The notes beneath the pieces are model-generated. The model searched no databases. It saw only the letters and a program-made list of their open reading frames with translations, and was not told the DNA's origin. A program made the translations under genes and the position numbers. A stretch of DNA of 64,000 nucleotides from NCBI RefSeq assembly GCF_030142075.1, contig NZ_CP126241.1, positions 3,286,001 to 3,350,000 on the forward strand. The letters run 5' to 3'. This DNA is from Arthrobacter sp. zg-Y20. GTDB taxonomy: Bacteria; Actinomycetota; Actinomycetes; Actinomycetales; Micrococcaceae. Shown one piece after another: positions 1 to 8,060 of this stretch (positions are counted from its first letter, which is position 1; every line of letters starts with the position of its first letter).

Positions 1-432
1 CCGGCGGCGCTGGCCGGAGGAGACGGAATCCGGCACGGCGTCGGCGCGGTCCTGCAGCCCGAAGAAGTCCAGTTCCGCGTCGACGGCGGCGTCCGGGTCC
101 GGCACGGAATGGCCGCGGGCCACCAGCTGCAGGTGTTCGCGGAGCGACAGCGACGGGAAGAAGGCGTCCTCGTCAAAGAGGGCGGCGACCTGGCGGCGGA
201 AGGGGATGGCGTCCTCATTGGCGGGCAGGCCGTGCACCCGCACCTCGCCGTCGAGCATCAACTGTTTGCCGGCAATCGTGCGGGCGGCAGTGGACTTGCC
301 GGCCCCGTTGAAACCGACGACGCCGAGGATCTCCCCGGGCGACGCGGAGGCGGTGATCGCCCCGCAGACGGGAGCGCCGGCGTAGCCCACCAGCAGTTGG
401 GAAATCTCGAGCACGAGCCCGGCAGCAGTCAT
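1..432 (-). CDS. ABC transporter ATP-binding protein, 3' part cut by window edge
   Basis: This is the N-terminal part of an ABC ATPase that would energise import or export across the membrane. The reverse strand reads MTAAGLVLEISQLLVGYAGA and then a Walker A loop, GFNGAGKST, near residue 45. A Q-loop region follows (RRQVAALFDEDAFFPSLSLREHL), and the start of the signature motif (VSSGQRRR) lies at the window edge. The Walker B and H-loop fall outside the window. ATG at 432 is chosen; an in-frame GTG lies two codons upstream at 438. The next gene on the same strand begins 49 bases upstream and is probably a separate riboswitch-controlled unit. The transported substrate cannot be told from this fragment. 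Confidence 0.85.
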   Translation of the reverse strand, partial: MTAAGLVLEISQLLVGYAGAPVCGAITASASPGEILGVVGFNGAGKSTAARTIAGKQLMLDGEVRVHGLPANEDAIPFRRQVAALFDEDAFFPSLSLREHLQLVARGHSVPDPDAAVDAELDFFGLQDRADAVPDSVSSGQRRR

Positions 433-480
433 GCCCACCAATGTAGCGGGGCGGGCGGGCCGTTCAGGCCAAGGACATGT

Positions 481-795
481 CTAGTGCAGCGACTTCAACC
501 CGATCACGCCGCCCACAATCATGGCCAGGAACAGGATCTTCAGCAGGGACACGGATTCGGCGCCGGTGGCCATGCCGTAAATGACGGTCAGAGTGGCGCC
601 GATCCCCACCCACACGGCGTACGACGTGCCCAGCGGCAGTTCGCGCATGGCGTACGCGAGCCCGGCCATGCTCGCGACAAGCGCGGTGACGAAGATGGCG
701 GACGGCCAGAAGCGGCTGAACCCCTGCGACTTGTCCAGGGCGGTGGCCCACACTGCCTCCAGGACACCGGACAGAACTAGAACAATCCATGACAT
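481..795 (-). CDS. SMR-family guanidinium exporter (Gdx/SugE type)
   Basis: A 104-residue small multidrug resistance protein with four predicted transmembrane helices, the usual length for the family. It begins MSWIVLVLSGVLEAVWATAL and carries the family's conserved glutamate in the first helix (LEAVWA). GTSYAVWVGIGA in helix 3 is typical of the Gdx/SugE branch rather than EmrE. Gdx proteins are known guanidinium/proton antiporters. Here the gene lies 13 bases below a guanidine-III riboswitch, which supports guanidinium as the substrate. ATG at 795 follows a GGGAGA ribosome-binding site that directly abuts the riboswitch. A much longer in-frame extension upstream has no support, because it would run through the riboswitch and the intergenic repeats. 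Confidence 0.93.
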   Translation of the reverse strand: MSWIVLVLSGVLEAVWATALDKSQGFSRFWPSAIFVTALVASMAGLAYAMRELPLGTSYAVWVGIGATLTVIYGMATGAESVSLLKILFLAMIVGGVIGLKSLH

Positions 796-808
796 GGCAA
801 TCTCCCAC

Positions 809-850
809 GGGCCGTCTTGTCGCACACCGGGTACGGCACCCCTCGTCCGG
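809..850 (-). promoter_or_regulatory. Guanidine-III riboswitch
   Basis: On the reverse strand this stretch starts CCGGACGAGG, continues TGCCGTACCCGG and ends ACAAGACGGCCC. These are the conserved blocks of the guanidine-III pseudoknot aptamer as I recall it from Thermobifida fusca. It ends about four bases before the GGGAGA ribosome-binding site of the Gdx exporter at 481-795. That fits the translational control known for this class, in which bound guanidinium frees the ribosome-binding site. Identification is from remembered sequence; a covariance-model search would settle it. Confidence 0.88.
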
Positions 851-934
851 GAGACCGTGTCGCGGCCTCCCTTCCACGGTCGCACGCACGGGTGCCGGGG
901 GCAACTCGGGGCGAGGCGTGCTGCCGGTGCGGAC

Positions 935-1024
935 GAAAAGGCAAAAATTACCGTCACGGGGATCGAAAAGGCACAAATTACCGGTTTCCGGGGCGAAAAA
1001 CGGTAATTTGTGCCTTCTCGTTTC
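935..1024. repeat. 30-bp direct repeats with a 16-bp inverted copy
   Basis: The 16-mer AAGGCACAAATTACCG occurs at 968-983. A one-mismatch direct copy lies 30 bp upstream at 938-953, and a perfect inverted copy lies at 1001-1016. Each unit starts GAAAA with a 30-bp period (935, 965, 995). The array lies between the divergent guanidinium exporter leader and the GNAT gene. It could be a repressor-binding array or an intergenic palindromic repeat. It is distinct from the 19-bp repeat family found elsewhere in the window. Confidence 0.75.
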
Positions 1025-1059
1025 GACCGGGCGACACCCGCAGCAACTAGAGTGGCCGC

Positions 1060-1608
1060 ATGCCGCAGCTGATCGCCCCCACTGCCGCACTGGAGGGCGC
1101 CTGGCGTCAGGCCCGCGCGGAGTGGGGCCCGGGCGTCCACGAGGACGGGTTCGGGCTGCGGCCGGAGGACGACGTCGAAACCTCCGCCGGGTTCTCGGCC
1201 TGGCTCCGGCGGCTGGCGGCGGACACCGGCTGCACCTACCGGTGGATCGTCTCCGGCGGGCAGGTGCTGGGCGGGATCGCCCTGCGTCACGGCGACGCCG
1301 ACGCGGTGCGCCGGGCCGGGAACATCGGCTACGGCATCCGCCCCTCCGCCCGGCGGCAGGGCCATGCGGTGGCCGCGCTGCGGGCCATGCTCGACGAGGC
1401 GCGGGAGCTGGGCCTGCCCGAAGTGCTGCTGATCTGCGGGAAGGAGAACACCGCCTCCGCCCGCACCATCGAATGGGCCGGCGGCATCCCGGCCGGTCCC
1501 GCCGTCGGTCCCGGCAGCGGCGCGACTGGCCGCGGCAGCGGCCGCGGTGGCAGCGGCGCGAGGATGCGGAAGTATGTCATCTCCACGGGTGCAGGCACCG
1601 CGGACTGA
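1060..1608 (+). CDS. GNAT-family N-acetyltransferase
   Basis: A 182-residue Gcn5-related acetyltransferase, expected to transfer an acetyl group from acetyl-CoA to an amine; the acceptor is unknown. The central segment NIGYGIRPSARRQGHAVAAL holds the acetyl-CoA pyrophosphate loop (RRQGHA), followed by the helix leading to ENTASARTIEWAGG, the usual C-terminal GNAT motif. The last 45 residues are low-complexity Gly/Ser/Arg and look like a disordered tail. ATG at 1060 has no strong ribosome-binding site, so it may be translated from a leaderless or near-leaderless message. It is divergent from the guanidinium exporter, with the repeat array at 935-1024 between them. Confidence 0.82.
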   Translation: MPQLIAPTAALEGAWRQARAEWGPGVHEDGFGLRPEDDVETSAGFSAWLRRLAADTGCTYRWIVSGGQVLGGIALRHGDADAVRRAGNIGYGIRPSARRQGHAVAALRAMLDEARELGLPEVLLICGKENTASARTIEWAGGIPAGPAVGPGSGATGRGSGRGGSGARMRKYVISTGAGTAD

Positions 1609-1682
1609 AGCTCTGACACGTCCGGCCCCTGCAGGAAGCACCGCGCATTGACGTGAGCCGGGGCGGCGGTCAGCGTGGATTC

Positions 1683-3080
1683 ATGACAGAACCGGACGCT
1701 GCAGGCGCAGGCAGAAATGCCGCCGCCCCAGGCCCGGACACTGACCCGGGGCCGGGGCCGGGGCCTGCGGCTACCGCACTGGACTCAGCCTTTTTCGCCT
1801 TCAGCGGCCTCGCCGCGATTTGGTTCGCCGTCCTGCTGTTCCAAAGATCGCTGGAGCTGGGGCTGGGGCACATCGGGTTCCTTATCGTGTTCTGGGCGGC
1901 GCTGGCCTACCTGGTGCTGCCGCGGGTGGACCGGATCCTGACAAAGATCTTCATCCCGGACTACTTCATGGGACGGACCCGCACCAATGCCGGTTTGTTC
2001 GGGGACGCCGTCAACCTTGCGTTCCTGGGCACCGAGGAACAGCTCCGCGGAGCGCTGGGCCGGGCCGGCTGGCATCTGGCGGACCCGGTGACGCTGTCCA
2101 GCAGTTGGCGGATTGTCTCCTCGACCCTGCTGCACCGCAGCTACCCGTATGCGCCGGTGAGTCCGCTGCTGCTGTTCGGCCGGGAACAGGATTTCGCCTA
2201 CGAGCAGGAAGTGGACGGCAACCCGCGGCAACGCCACCACGTGCGGTTCTGGCGCTGCCCGGAGGGCTGGATGCTGCCAGGAGGCATTGCCTCCGACTGG
2301 CTGGCGGCAGCGTCCTTCGACCGCGCCGTCGGCCTGTCCCTGTTCACGCTGCAAGTCACCCACCGGGTCGGCGAAAACATCGACGCCGAACGGGACTACC
2401 TCGTCTCCACCATGGAAGAGAACTCCCCGGAGATCTCGGTGCAGGTCATCAAGAACTTCTCCTCGGGCTACCACTCGCGCAACGGCGGCGGTGATTCGAT
2501 CGCCACCGACGGTGATCTGCCGGTGGTAGACCTGGCCCGCATACCGGAGGAGGCCGGAGAACAGGAGGAGCTGGCGGCGATCAACCGGACCGGTTCCGGC
2601 GCCCTCTCCCGGCTGCCACTTCACCGGCCTGCTCCGGTGGTCTTCGGTGCCGTCCTGGTGTTCCTGCGCGGAGTCGCGGCTTTCACGGTGGCCTCGCCGT
2701 TCCTGGCCCGGTTTGCCAATGGGCCCTGGGTGACCCAACTGCTGGGCGAAGACAGCCAGGGGCTCGCGGATATGGGCAGCGCCTACGCTCCGGCCAGCGT
2801 CTCGCTGACTGTGTTCGCCGGCGTGGAAGCGGTGCTGGCCGTGCTGATCCTGCGCGGCAGCAACATTGCCCGGGTCTCGGCCATGTCCCTGAGCTCCGCG
2901 GCCATCATCCTGCAGGTGGTTACGGTGTTCAGCCAGCCCGGGGTGCCGCTGGGCTCGAACCTGTTCGGGTATTCCTTCGACATCCTGCTGATCCTGGCCC
3001 TGTCCAGCAGCCGGGCCAGGATCTACGCCCGTATGCACGGCCGCCGCCACCTGCACCGGCGTGTGCAGCAGACTGGGTAG
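1683..3080 (+). CDS. LssY C-terminal domain membrane protein with DoxX-like tail
   Basis: A 465-residue membrane protein. After a Pro/Gly-rich N-terminus come two hydrophobic helices (about residues 35-85). A soluble segment (about 90-270), with DYFMGRTRTNAGLFGDAVN and later FDRAVGLSLFTLQVTHRVGENIDAERD, matches my recall of the LssY C-terminal family. The C-terminal 130 residues form four helices reminiscent of a DoxX-type bundle, but no catalytic motif is visible. ATG at 1683 is preferred; an in-frame GTG lies at 1653. The product is known only by domain, and LssY-like proteins have been linked loosely to membrane or secretion functions. It converges with the gene at 3103-4059. Confidence 0.75.
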   Translation: MTEPDAAGAGRNAAAPGPDTDPGPGPGPAATALDSAFFAFSGLAAIWFAVLLFQRSLELGLGHIGFLIVFWAALAYLVLPRVDRILTKIFIPDYFMGRTRTNAGLFGDAVNLAFLGTEEQLRGALGRAGWHLADPVTLSSSWRIVSSTLLHRSYPYAPVSPLLLFGREQDFAYEQEVDGNPRQRHHVRFWRCPEGWMLPGGIASDWLAAASFDRAVGLSLFTLQVTHRVGENIDAERDYLVSTMEENSPEISVQVIKNFSSGYHSRNGGGDSIATDGDLPVVDLARIPEEAGEQEELAAINRTGSGALSRLPLHRPAPVVFGAVLVFLRGVAAFTVASPFLARFANGPWVTQLLGEDSQGLADMGSAYAPASVSLTVFAGVEAVLAVLILRGSNIARVSAMSLSSAAIILQVVTVFSQPGVPLGSNLFGYSFDILLILALSSSRARIYARMHGRRHLHRRVQQTG

Positions 3081-3102
3081 GCGGATTGGCTGGGCGGACC
3101 GG

Positions 3103-4059
3103 TTAGGCAGTGCGGCGGGTAACCATGCGCACAAGCACCCCGGCCACACCCAGCGCTGCGGCCAGCACCACCGTCCCCACGGCTCCGGGCGAATCCAGCG
3201 CTGCCGTAAAGGAGCCTGCGGCGTATTCCTGCATCAGCGCCAGGTCACCCCGGAAAACGCGTGTGCCCAGTGCCCCGGCGACGGCGTCGAACAGGACCGG
3301 GACCGTCCACAGCAGTGCCAGATCCACCACCCATACTGCCGCGCGGCCCATCCGGTCAGGCGGACACCAGGCCAGGGCCAGCCCCGCCAGCACCGCCGGG
3401 AACCAGTGGCCCAGCATCGAGACCACCGGAGGCAGGGCGAAGGACTCCCAGAACACCTCGCCCCAGGCAAACAGCCACTCCCCCGCCGGCACCGCCGCCA
3501 AGCCGATCCCCAGCGCCGCCACGGCCTTGCTCCGCGACCGAACGGCCAGGAGCACCACCACCGCAGCCGCTATTGCCGCGACCACCCCGGCCAGCAGCCC
3601 GTAGAAGTAAAGGTCGCCCAGGCTGCCCATAAGCAGCCCGTCGCCCAGGACCGAAAAGGACTGCACCGCGGCGGCGACCTGCACCAGCAGCAGTCCCGCG
3701 GCCGCCCAGCCGACCGCTGTCCAATGGCGGGCCGGAGCCCACCAGCGCAGGCCTAAGGCAGCCACCAGTCCGCCGGTAACCATCAGGCCTACGATCCGGA
3801 TGGCCATGTACTGGCTCAACGGCAGCAATGCCACGGGCATATCCTCGGGCATGGTCTGGAAGGCCCACAGATTCTGCACCGGCAGCACCATGCCGGTAGC
3901 GACCCAGGGCGCCAATCCCACCAGTCCGGCAAACACGCCGATTCCCAGTGCGATCAGCACCAGCGTGGCGACCGGGTGCTGCCGGCCGGCATACGTGCCT
4001 GGGCGGGCATCGCCGTCGTCGTGACTGGGCCGGCCCGGCTGCGCTGCGCTGTGACTCAT
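3103..4059 (-). CDS. Polytopic membrane protein of unknown function
   Basis: A 318-residue protein with an N-terminal hydrophilic stretch of about 30 residues, then roughly eight hydrophobic segments rich in Ala, Val, Gly and Leu (for example VATLVLIALGIGVFAGLVGL and VVAAIAAAVVVLLAV). I recognise no family motif. ATG at 4059 (MSHSAAQ) sits behind a GGGGGGAA ribosome-binding site. A longer in-frame start at 4092 is less likely. The neighbours do not indicate a pathway: downstream is a convergent LssY-type membrane gene and upstream is an AraC regulator on the same strand with about 80 bases between. Confidence 0.7.
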   Translation of the reverse strand: MSHSAAQPGRPSHDDGDARPGTYAGRQHPVATLVLIALGIGVFAGLVGLAPWVATGMVLPVQNLWAFQTMPEDMPVALLPLSQYMAIRIVGLMVTGGLVAALGLRWWAPARHWTAVGWAAAGLLLVQVAAAVQSFSVLGDGLLMGSLGDLYFYGLLAGVVAAIAAAVVVLLAVRSRSKAVAALGIGLAAVPAGEWLFAWGEVFWESFALPPVVSMLGHWFPAVLAGLALAWCPPDRMGRAAVWVVDLALLWTVPVLFDAVAGALGTRVFRGDLALMQEYAAGSFTAALDSPGAVGTVVLAAALGVAGVLVRMVTRRTA

Positions 4060-4139
4060 GGAATTCCCCCCGGAAGCTGTTGGGCACCGCACCGGACCGC
4101 GCCCGGAAGTGCTGCGGACAGCCTAACGGCGCCAGGCGC

Positions 4140-5096
4140 CTAGTTCGACGCCGCGAGCCCGCGCATCCGGGTGCGGTAGCGAAGCGGGGACTCCCCGATG
4201 CTGCGTTTGAAGGCCGTGCTGAAGGAGCTTTCCGAGGAAAAGCCCAGGTCCAGGGCGAGCGACCGGATCCGGACGTCCCCGGAGCGCAGCTCCCGCTGCG
4301 CCACCAGCATCCGCCAGTTGTTCAGGTAGGTGCGCGGCGGAGTGCCGGCCACCTCACGGAACCGTTCAGCGAAGGCGGTGCGGGACATCGCTGCCGCACG
4401 CGCCAGCTCTTCCAGGGACCAGGGTTTGTCCGGCCGGGAGTGGATCAGTGCGACGGCGGGCCGCAGGCGGTCATCGGTCAGCAGTTTCAGCCAGCCGCTG
4501 GGCAGCTCCGCCTCTTCCAGAAAGGCCCGGAGCACGTCCACCAGCAGCAGCTGCCCGTACTGCCGGACCGCGAACTCCGATCCCATCCGCGCGTTGGACA
4601 CCTCCGCGAAGAGCCGCTCCATCAGCCCGTGCATGTGCGGGGCGGCTGCGGAGCCGGAGCGGATGTGCGCCACGGGCGGCAGGGCCTGCAGCAGCAGTTC
4701 CCGCCCGGCATCATTGACGGCAATCCGGCCGCCGATGATGATGTCCTCCTCGCCGGGTTCCCCCTCCCCCACGCGGACAAAGGTGCCGCTGGCCGGCGGA
4801 TCCAGCCGGACCGGCACGCTGTCCCCGGGGCCTTCCCCGGCGCCGCCCCCGTTGCAGCCCTCCAACCGGAGCCAGGTGCGGCCGTTGAGCACGGCCACCT
4901 CGCCGGCTTCCAAAAGCAGCGGGGTTTCTGCGCCGTTGGTGGACACCCGCATGGACCCCTGCACCACGGCGAAGAACTTCAGGTCCTCCTCCAGCAGGCT
5001 TTCCGACTCCCAGCGCCCGTGCACCGCCGTACTGCCCGAGATGATCCCGCGCACCTCAATGAAGTCCAGCACTTCCGACAACCGGTCATTCGCCAT
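4140..5096 (-). CDS. AraC-family transcriptional regulator with cupin sensor
   Basis: A 318-residue regulator. Residues 1-190 form a cupin-like sensor (FFAVVQGSMRVS, then LLLEAGEVAVLNGRTWLRL), as in the AraC group with a Cupin_6-type N-terminus. The last 100 residues hold the two helix-turn-helix units: LARAAAMSRTAFAERFREV and IRSLALDLGFSSESSFSTAFKR, ending IGESPLRYR. It is divergent from an SDR oxidoreductase at 5211-5948, and in Actinobacteria this arrangement usually means the regulator controls the reductase. The 114-base gap contains GCGGA and TCCGC half-sites flanking an AT-rich core, a possible operator. The inducer is unknown. Confidence 0.9.
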   Translation of the reverse strand: MANDRLSEVLDFIEVRGIISGSTAVHGRWESESLLEEDLKFFAVVQGSMRVSTNGAETPLLLEAGEVAVLNGRTWLRLEGCNGGGAGEGPGDSVPVRLDPPASGTFVRVGEGEPGEEDIIIGGRIAVNDAGRELLLQALPPVAHIRSGSAAAPHMHGLMERLFAEVSNARMGSEFAVRQYGQLLLVDVLRAFLEEAELPSGWLKLLTDDRLRPAVALIHSRPDKPWSLEELARAAAMSRTAFAERFREVAGTPPRTYLNNWRMLVAQRELRSGDVRIRSLALDLGFSSESSFSTAFKRSIGESPLRYRTRMRGLAASN

Positions 5097-5210
5097 GTTT
5101 GTACTCTAGAGCAATAAATGCGGACTTTAAGTTATTCCGCGTACAGATTTTCGCGGGCAGACTGGAAGGCGTCCTCCAGTTCGGAGGAAAAGTTTTCTTT
5201 AGGAGTTCCC

Positions 5211-5948
5211 ATGAATGACAGCATGATTACCCTCGTCACCGGCGCCAACAAGGGCATTGGCCGGCAGATCGCCGGGCAGCTGTCCGCGCTTGGCCACACC
5301 GTGGTGGTGGCCGCACGGAGCGCCGTCGCCGGCGAACGGGCAGCGGCAGAGCTGCGGGCCGAGGGCGGCGACGCCTTTGCCGTGGTCCTGGATGTCACTG
5401 ACCGCGACTCGGTGGAAGCCGCCGCCGACGCGGTCAAAACCCGTTTCGGCCGTCTGGATGCCCTGGTCAACAACGCCGGCATCGTCGCGACGCCGGGGGT
5501 CAGCTTTGCCGCCCAGCAGCCCGGCTCGGTGGACGTCAATGAGATCCGTTCCGTTTTCGACACCAACTTCTTCGGCGTCATCAACGTAACCTCGGCGTTC
5601 CTGCCACTGCTGCGCCTGTCCCGGACCCCGCGGATCGTCAACGTCTCCAGCGTGGCGGGATCGCTCACGGCGGTCTCCGATCCGGCCAATACCGACCCGA
5701 TCGCGGCCGGCTACGCCCCCTCCAAGACGGCACTGACCTCGCTGACACTGCAGTACGCGAAGGGCCTTGCGCCGGAAGGGATCCTGGTCAATGCGGTGTG
5801 CCCCGGCTTTGTGGCCACGGACTTGAATGGTTTCCGCGGTACCCGCACCCCGGAACAGGGCGCTCGGGCTGCGGTGCGGATGGCCACCATTCCCGCCAAC
5901 GGTCCCACCGGCACGTTCAGCGACGAAGACGGCCCGCTGCCCTGGTAA
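5211..5948 (+). CDS. Short-chain dehydrogenase/reductase (SDR)
   Basis: A 245-residue classical SDR. It shows the NAD(P)-binding TGANKGIG motif near residue 10, NNAG near residue 85, a catalytic Ser region (NVSSVAGSL) and YAPSK (the YxxxK pair) near residue 170. The family reduces or oxidises carbonyl/alcohol groups; the closest feel is the plant-type carbonyl reductase branch, judging by TGANKGIG. An R follows in the cofactor region (AARS), suggesting NADP(H). ATG at 5211 follows a clean AGGAG; in-frame upstream starts are weaker. It is divergent from the AraC-type gene at 4140-5096, its likely regulator. Confidence 0.92.
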   Translation: MNDSMITLVTGANKGIGRQIAGQLSALGHTVVVAARSAVAGERAAAELRAEGGDAFAVVLDVTDRDSVEAAADAVKTRFGRLDALVNNAGIVATPGVSFAAQQPGSVDVNEIRSVFDTNFFGVINVTSAFLPLLRLSRTPRIVNVSSVAGSLTAVSDPANTDPIAAGYAPSKTALTSLTLQYAKGLAPEGILVNAVCPGFVATDLNGFRGTRTPEQGARAAVRMATIPANGPTGTFSDEDGPLPW

Positions 5949-6139
5949 CTGCGTACCGGGCAGGGCGGCAGGGTGGCAGGGTAGTCCGGACCAGGCGGCC
6001 TTGCCGCCGTGTCCGCTCAAAACCGGTACTAGCCATGCCGACGCCGGGCGGTTAGGATCTGGATAGCCTGCGGCACGCTTGTGCCGGACGTGCCGGACGC
6101 GTTCCCGCCGTGGGCTCCGCTATCGGGGGATGGATCGGC

Positions 6140-6766
6140 TTGGAAACTCGGAGTTCAGGTATTTTCGCGGCGCTGCTGCTGGCCGGTCTGCTCGCCGGGT
6201 GCGGTGCCACCGATGCCGAGATGAACGAGGCCCGCGCCCGCGCCGAGGCCAGTGCAAGCCCGTCGCAGGCAAAAAGGACCCTGCGTCCCTGCCCGGGCGG
6301 GGAAATTCTGCGTACGGAACCGTCCGGCATGCAGAGCATTAGGCCGGAATGCTACGACCAGGCCGTTGCCGAAGCCATCGCCGAATTCCCGGAGCCGCTG
6401 CCTGCCGGTGTGGAATGGCAGGTTGAAACCACCGACTTCAGCGACCCCGAGGTCCGGGCGAAGCTGGGCGACATCAGCATCGCGGACGGCAACCAGGACA
6501 ACGATGTGGCCGCCTACTGGCTCTGCGCCTGGATGGACGCCTATATCTCAGCCTCAGACGCCGGTGACGCGGCAGCACAGGAACAAAGCATGGGTTACCT
6601 GGCCAAGTACACGAGCCTGCCGGCATCCCGGGAATACATGGTTAACCCGGAGGTCTTTGACGCAGCCGTAGTTGAGCCTGCCAGGGCCGGGAATCCCGCA
6701 AAACTCCGGGAGTACTACAAGGGCAGCTGCTCGGCCTTTCAACGGGCGGCGCATCCGGGATCCTAA
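6140..6766 (+). CDS. Secreted lipoprotein of unknown function
   Basis: A protein of about 208 residues with a short basic N-region (ETR), a hydrophobic helix and a lipobox LLAGC, so the mature protein should be lipid-anchored at the membrane. The mature part is acidic and has several cysteines (RPCPGGE, RPECYDQ, WLCAW, GSCSAF) that may pair. No domain is recognised. TTG at 6140 is chosen because GGGGGA lies nine bases upstream and it yields a normal signal peptide; a GTG at 6110 is an in-frame alternative. Its stop shares bases with the stop of the convergent VanZ gene. Confidence 0.72.
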   Translation: METRSSGIFAALLLAGLLAGCGATDAEMNEARARAEASASPSQAKRTLRPCPGGEILRTEPSGMQSIRPECYDQAVAEAIAEFPEPLPAGVEWQVETTDFSDPEVRAKLGDISIADGNQDNDVAAYWLCAWMDAYISASDAGDAAAQEQSMGYLAKYTSLPASREYMVNPEVFDAAVVEPARAGNPAKLREYYKGSCSAFQRAAHPGS

Positions 6767-7305
6767 CCGGGGCGGCCCGCTCCGGCCGGAAGCCTTCGGC
6801 GAAAGGCGGGCAGGAGCAGCATTCCCCGGTAGATGCCGTACCCGAGGGGAGCTCCTCCGGTATTGGCCAGCAGGTCATTCACGTCCGCAACATGACCGCC
6901 GTTCCACAAAACGGCGTTGGCGTACTGCAGCAGTTCCATGGTGAGGCTGACCAGGAACCCCACGAGCAACACCCGTGGTGCCGAACGGATGCGGGAGATG
7001 AGCGGCAGGAGCATGCCCAGAGGGATGAACACCAGGATGTTTTGCAAAATGTCATCCCACTCTGCGTTCTGCAGCGGGACCAGGTTCAGGCTCCCCCAAC
7101 GCGGGCTGGAGCCGGCCGCAAACTGAATCGGGAAGAGCGTGTTCCCGATAACACCGGCACCGTAGACGCACATGACGGCGCTCACCAGAACCCGCGGAAC
7201 GGTCAGGTCCCCCCTGCGGTGCAGCCGCCACAGCAGAACGGTGAAAACCACCACGGCCAGCGGGATGACCACCGGGTACGCGGTGATCTCATAATGGGGA
7301 CGCAT
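6763..7305 (-). CDS. VanZ-family membrane protein
   Basis: A 180-residue protein with about five hydrophobic segments. The family hallmarks are visible: NLVPLQNAEWDDILQNILVFIPLG and SLTMELLQYA followed by ADVNDLLANTGGAPLGYGIY. VanZ proteins are membrane proteins, some of which raise teicoplanin tolerance; the biochemical role of most is unknown. The stop codon overlaps that of the convergent lipoprotein gene by four bases. The ASCH gene at 7315-7809 ends nine bases upstream on the same strand, so the two may be co-transcribed. Confidence 0.88.
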   Translation of the reverse strand: MRPHYEITAYPVVIPLAVVVFTVLLWRLHRRGDLTVPRVLVSAVMCVYGAGVIGNTLFPIQFAAGSSPRWGSLNLVPLQNAEWDDILQNILVFIPLGMLLPLISRIRSAPRVLLVGFLVSLTMELLQYANAVLWNGGHVADVNDLLANTGGAPLGYGIYRGMLLLPAFRRRLPAGAGRPG

Positions 7306-7314
7306 TCCAGACTC

Positions 7315-7809
7315 CTATTGGGCGGGCCAAACCACCTCGAAGCGCTCGAACACCAACTCGTCGGACTCGCACCAGCTGCCGCCCCGCGCGGCTGCGGTGC
7401 GCTCCCAGAACCGTTGATGTTCCCGCCGCCAGGAGTCCAGGCTGAGATCGTCCTCCCCCTCATCGCGGGCGAGAGCTTCATCAGCATCGTCGAATGTGCC
7501 GAGCCTAAGCTCCGTGGTCCGCAGGATCACCCGCGGCACGCCGTCGCCGTCGCACACAATCCAGTGAAGCCCGATGCGCGGCAGGGGCTCGCCCTCGTCC
7601 ACGTATTCGGCAACGTGCGAGGAAGTGGCGCGTTTGGTGCCGTCCAGCACCAGGGCCAGCAGTTCGTCGGCCAGGGCCGAAGAGTCACCGAACGCCTCGA
7701 CGTTGTAGGTTCCGGCGGCAGCCGCTTGGGCAGGGAACGCTGCTGCATAGGCATCCCAGAGGTTCGCGGCGGCGTCGAAGTCCAGCTCCGGCGAAAAAGG
7801 CTCATTCAT
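7315..7809 (-). CDS. ASCH-domain protein
   Basis: A 164-residue protein. Residues 45-150 show the ASCH pattern: FGDSSALADELLALVLDGTKRATSS, with the GTKxATSS turn, then GLHWIVCDGDGVPRVILRTTEL and a C-terminal FERFEVVWPA strand. ASCH is a PUA-like fold proposed to bind RNA or modified nucleotides; some members hydrolyse N4-acetylcytidine. ATG at 7809 (MNEPFSP) is preferred over a distant upstream ATG at 7878, since the longer form adds an unrelated basic leader. It lies just upstream of the VanZ gene on the same strand. Confidence 0.85.
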   Translation of the reverse strand: MNEPFSPELDFDAAANLWDAYAAAFPAQAAAAGTYNVEAFGDSSALADELLALVLDGTKRATSSHVAEYVDEGEPLPRIGLHWIVCDGDGVPRVILRTTELRLGTFDDADEALARDEGEDDLSLDSWRREHQRFWERTAAARGGSWCESDELVFERFEVVWPAQ

Positions 7810-8004
7810 ACCGGCAAGTCTGCCACTGCCGTTACTCCCGGCCTGGACAAAGCCATCCTTGAACCCTTTCCGCATCAAAGTGCGCTATTTTCAGCACATG
7901 CCGGAGAAGGATGTCGGCCCGCAAATGACCGTGGCTGCGAAAACTCGCAAGTCCCCCAACTTTCGCGACGATTTGCTGCGGGCCGACACCCTCACCGTAC
8001 ATGA

Positions 8005-8020
8005 TCGGAACATGTTCCGA
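8005..8020. promoter_or_regulatory. Perfect 16-bp palindrome, candidate operator
   Basis: TCGGAACATGTTCCGA is a perfect 16-bp dyad 41 bases upstream of the chosen start of the ImmA/IrrE gene. The position suits autoregulation by the XRE/EspR-like protein encoded last in the same operon (10733-11164). It differs from the actinobacterial LexA box, whose half-sites are two bases further apart. Confidence 0.6.
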
Positions 8021-8060
8021 AATAGACTAATTGCTCAGCCCGGAAATTGAGGATCCAGAT

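Noticed and set aside
109-780. Long open frame on the + strand over the ABC ATPase start and exporter gene
   Set aside because: It is the antisense shadow of two well-supported minus-strand genes; its product is low-complexity Gly/Ala/His/Gln with no family pattern.
796-1641. N-terminal extension of the guanidinium exporter frame
   Set aside because: It would translate through the guanidine-III aptamer, the 30-bp repeats and the opposite GNAT gene; the short form has the exact family length and a good ribosome-binding site.
8005-8020. LexA/SOS box
   Set aside because: Half-sites GAAC and GTTC are only two bases apart, whereas the actinobacterial SOS box needs four, so it is treated as an operator for the operon's own regulator.
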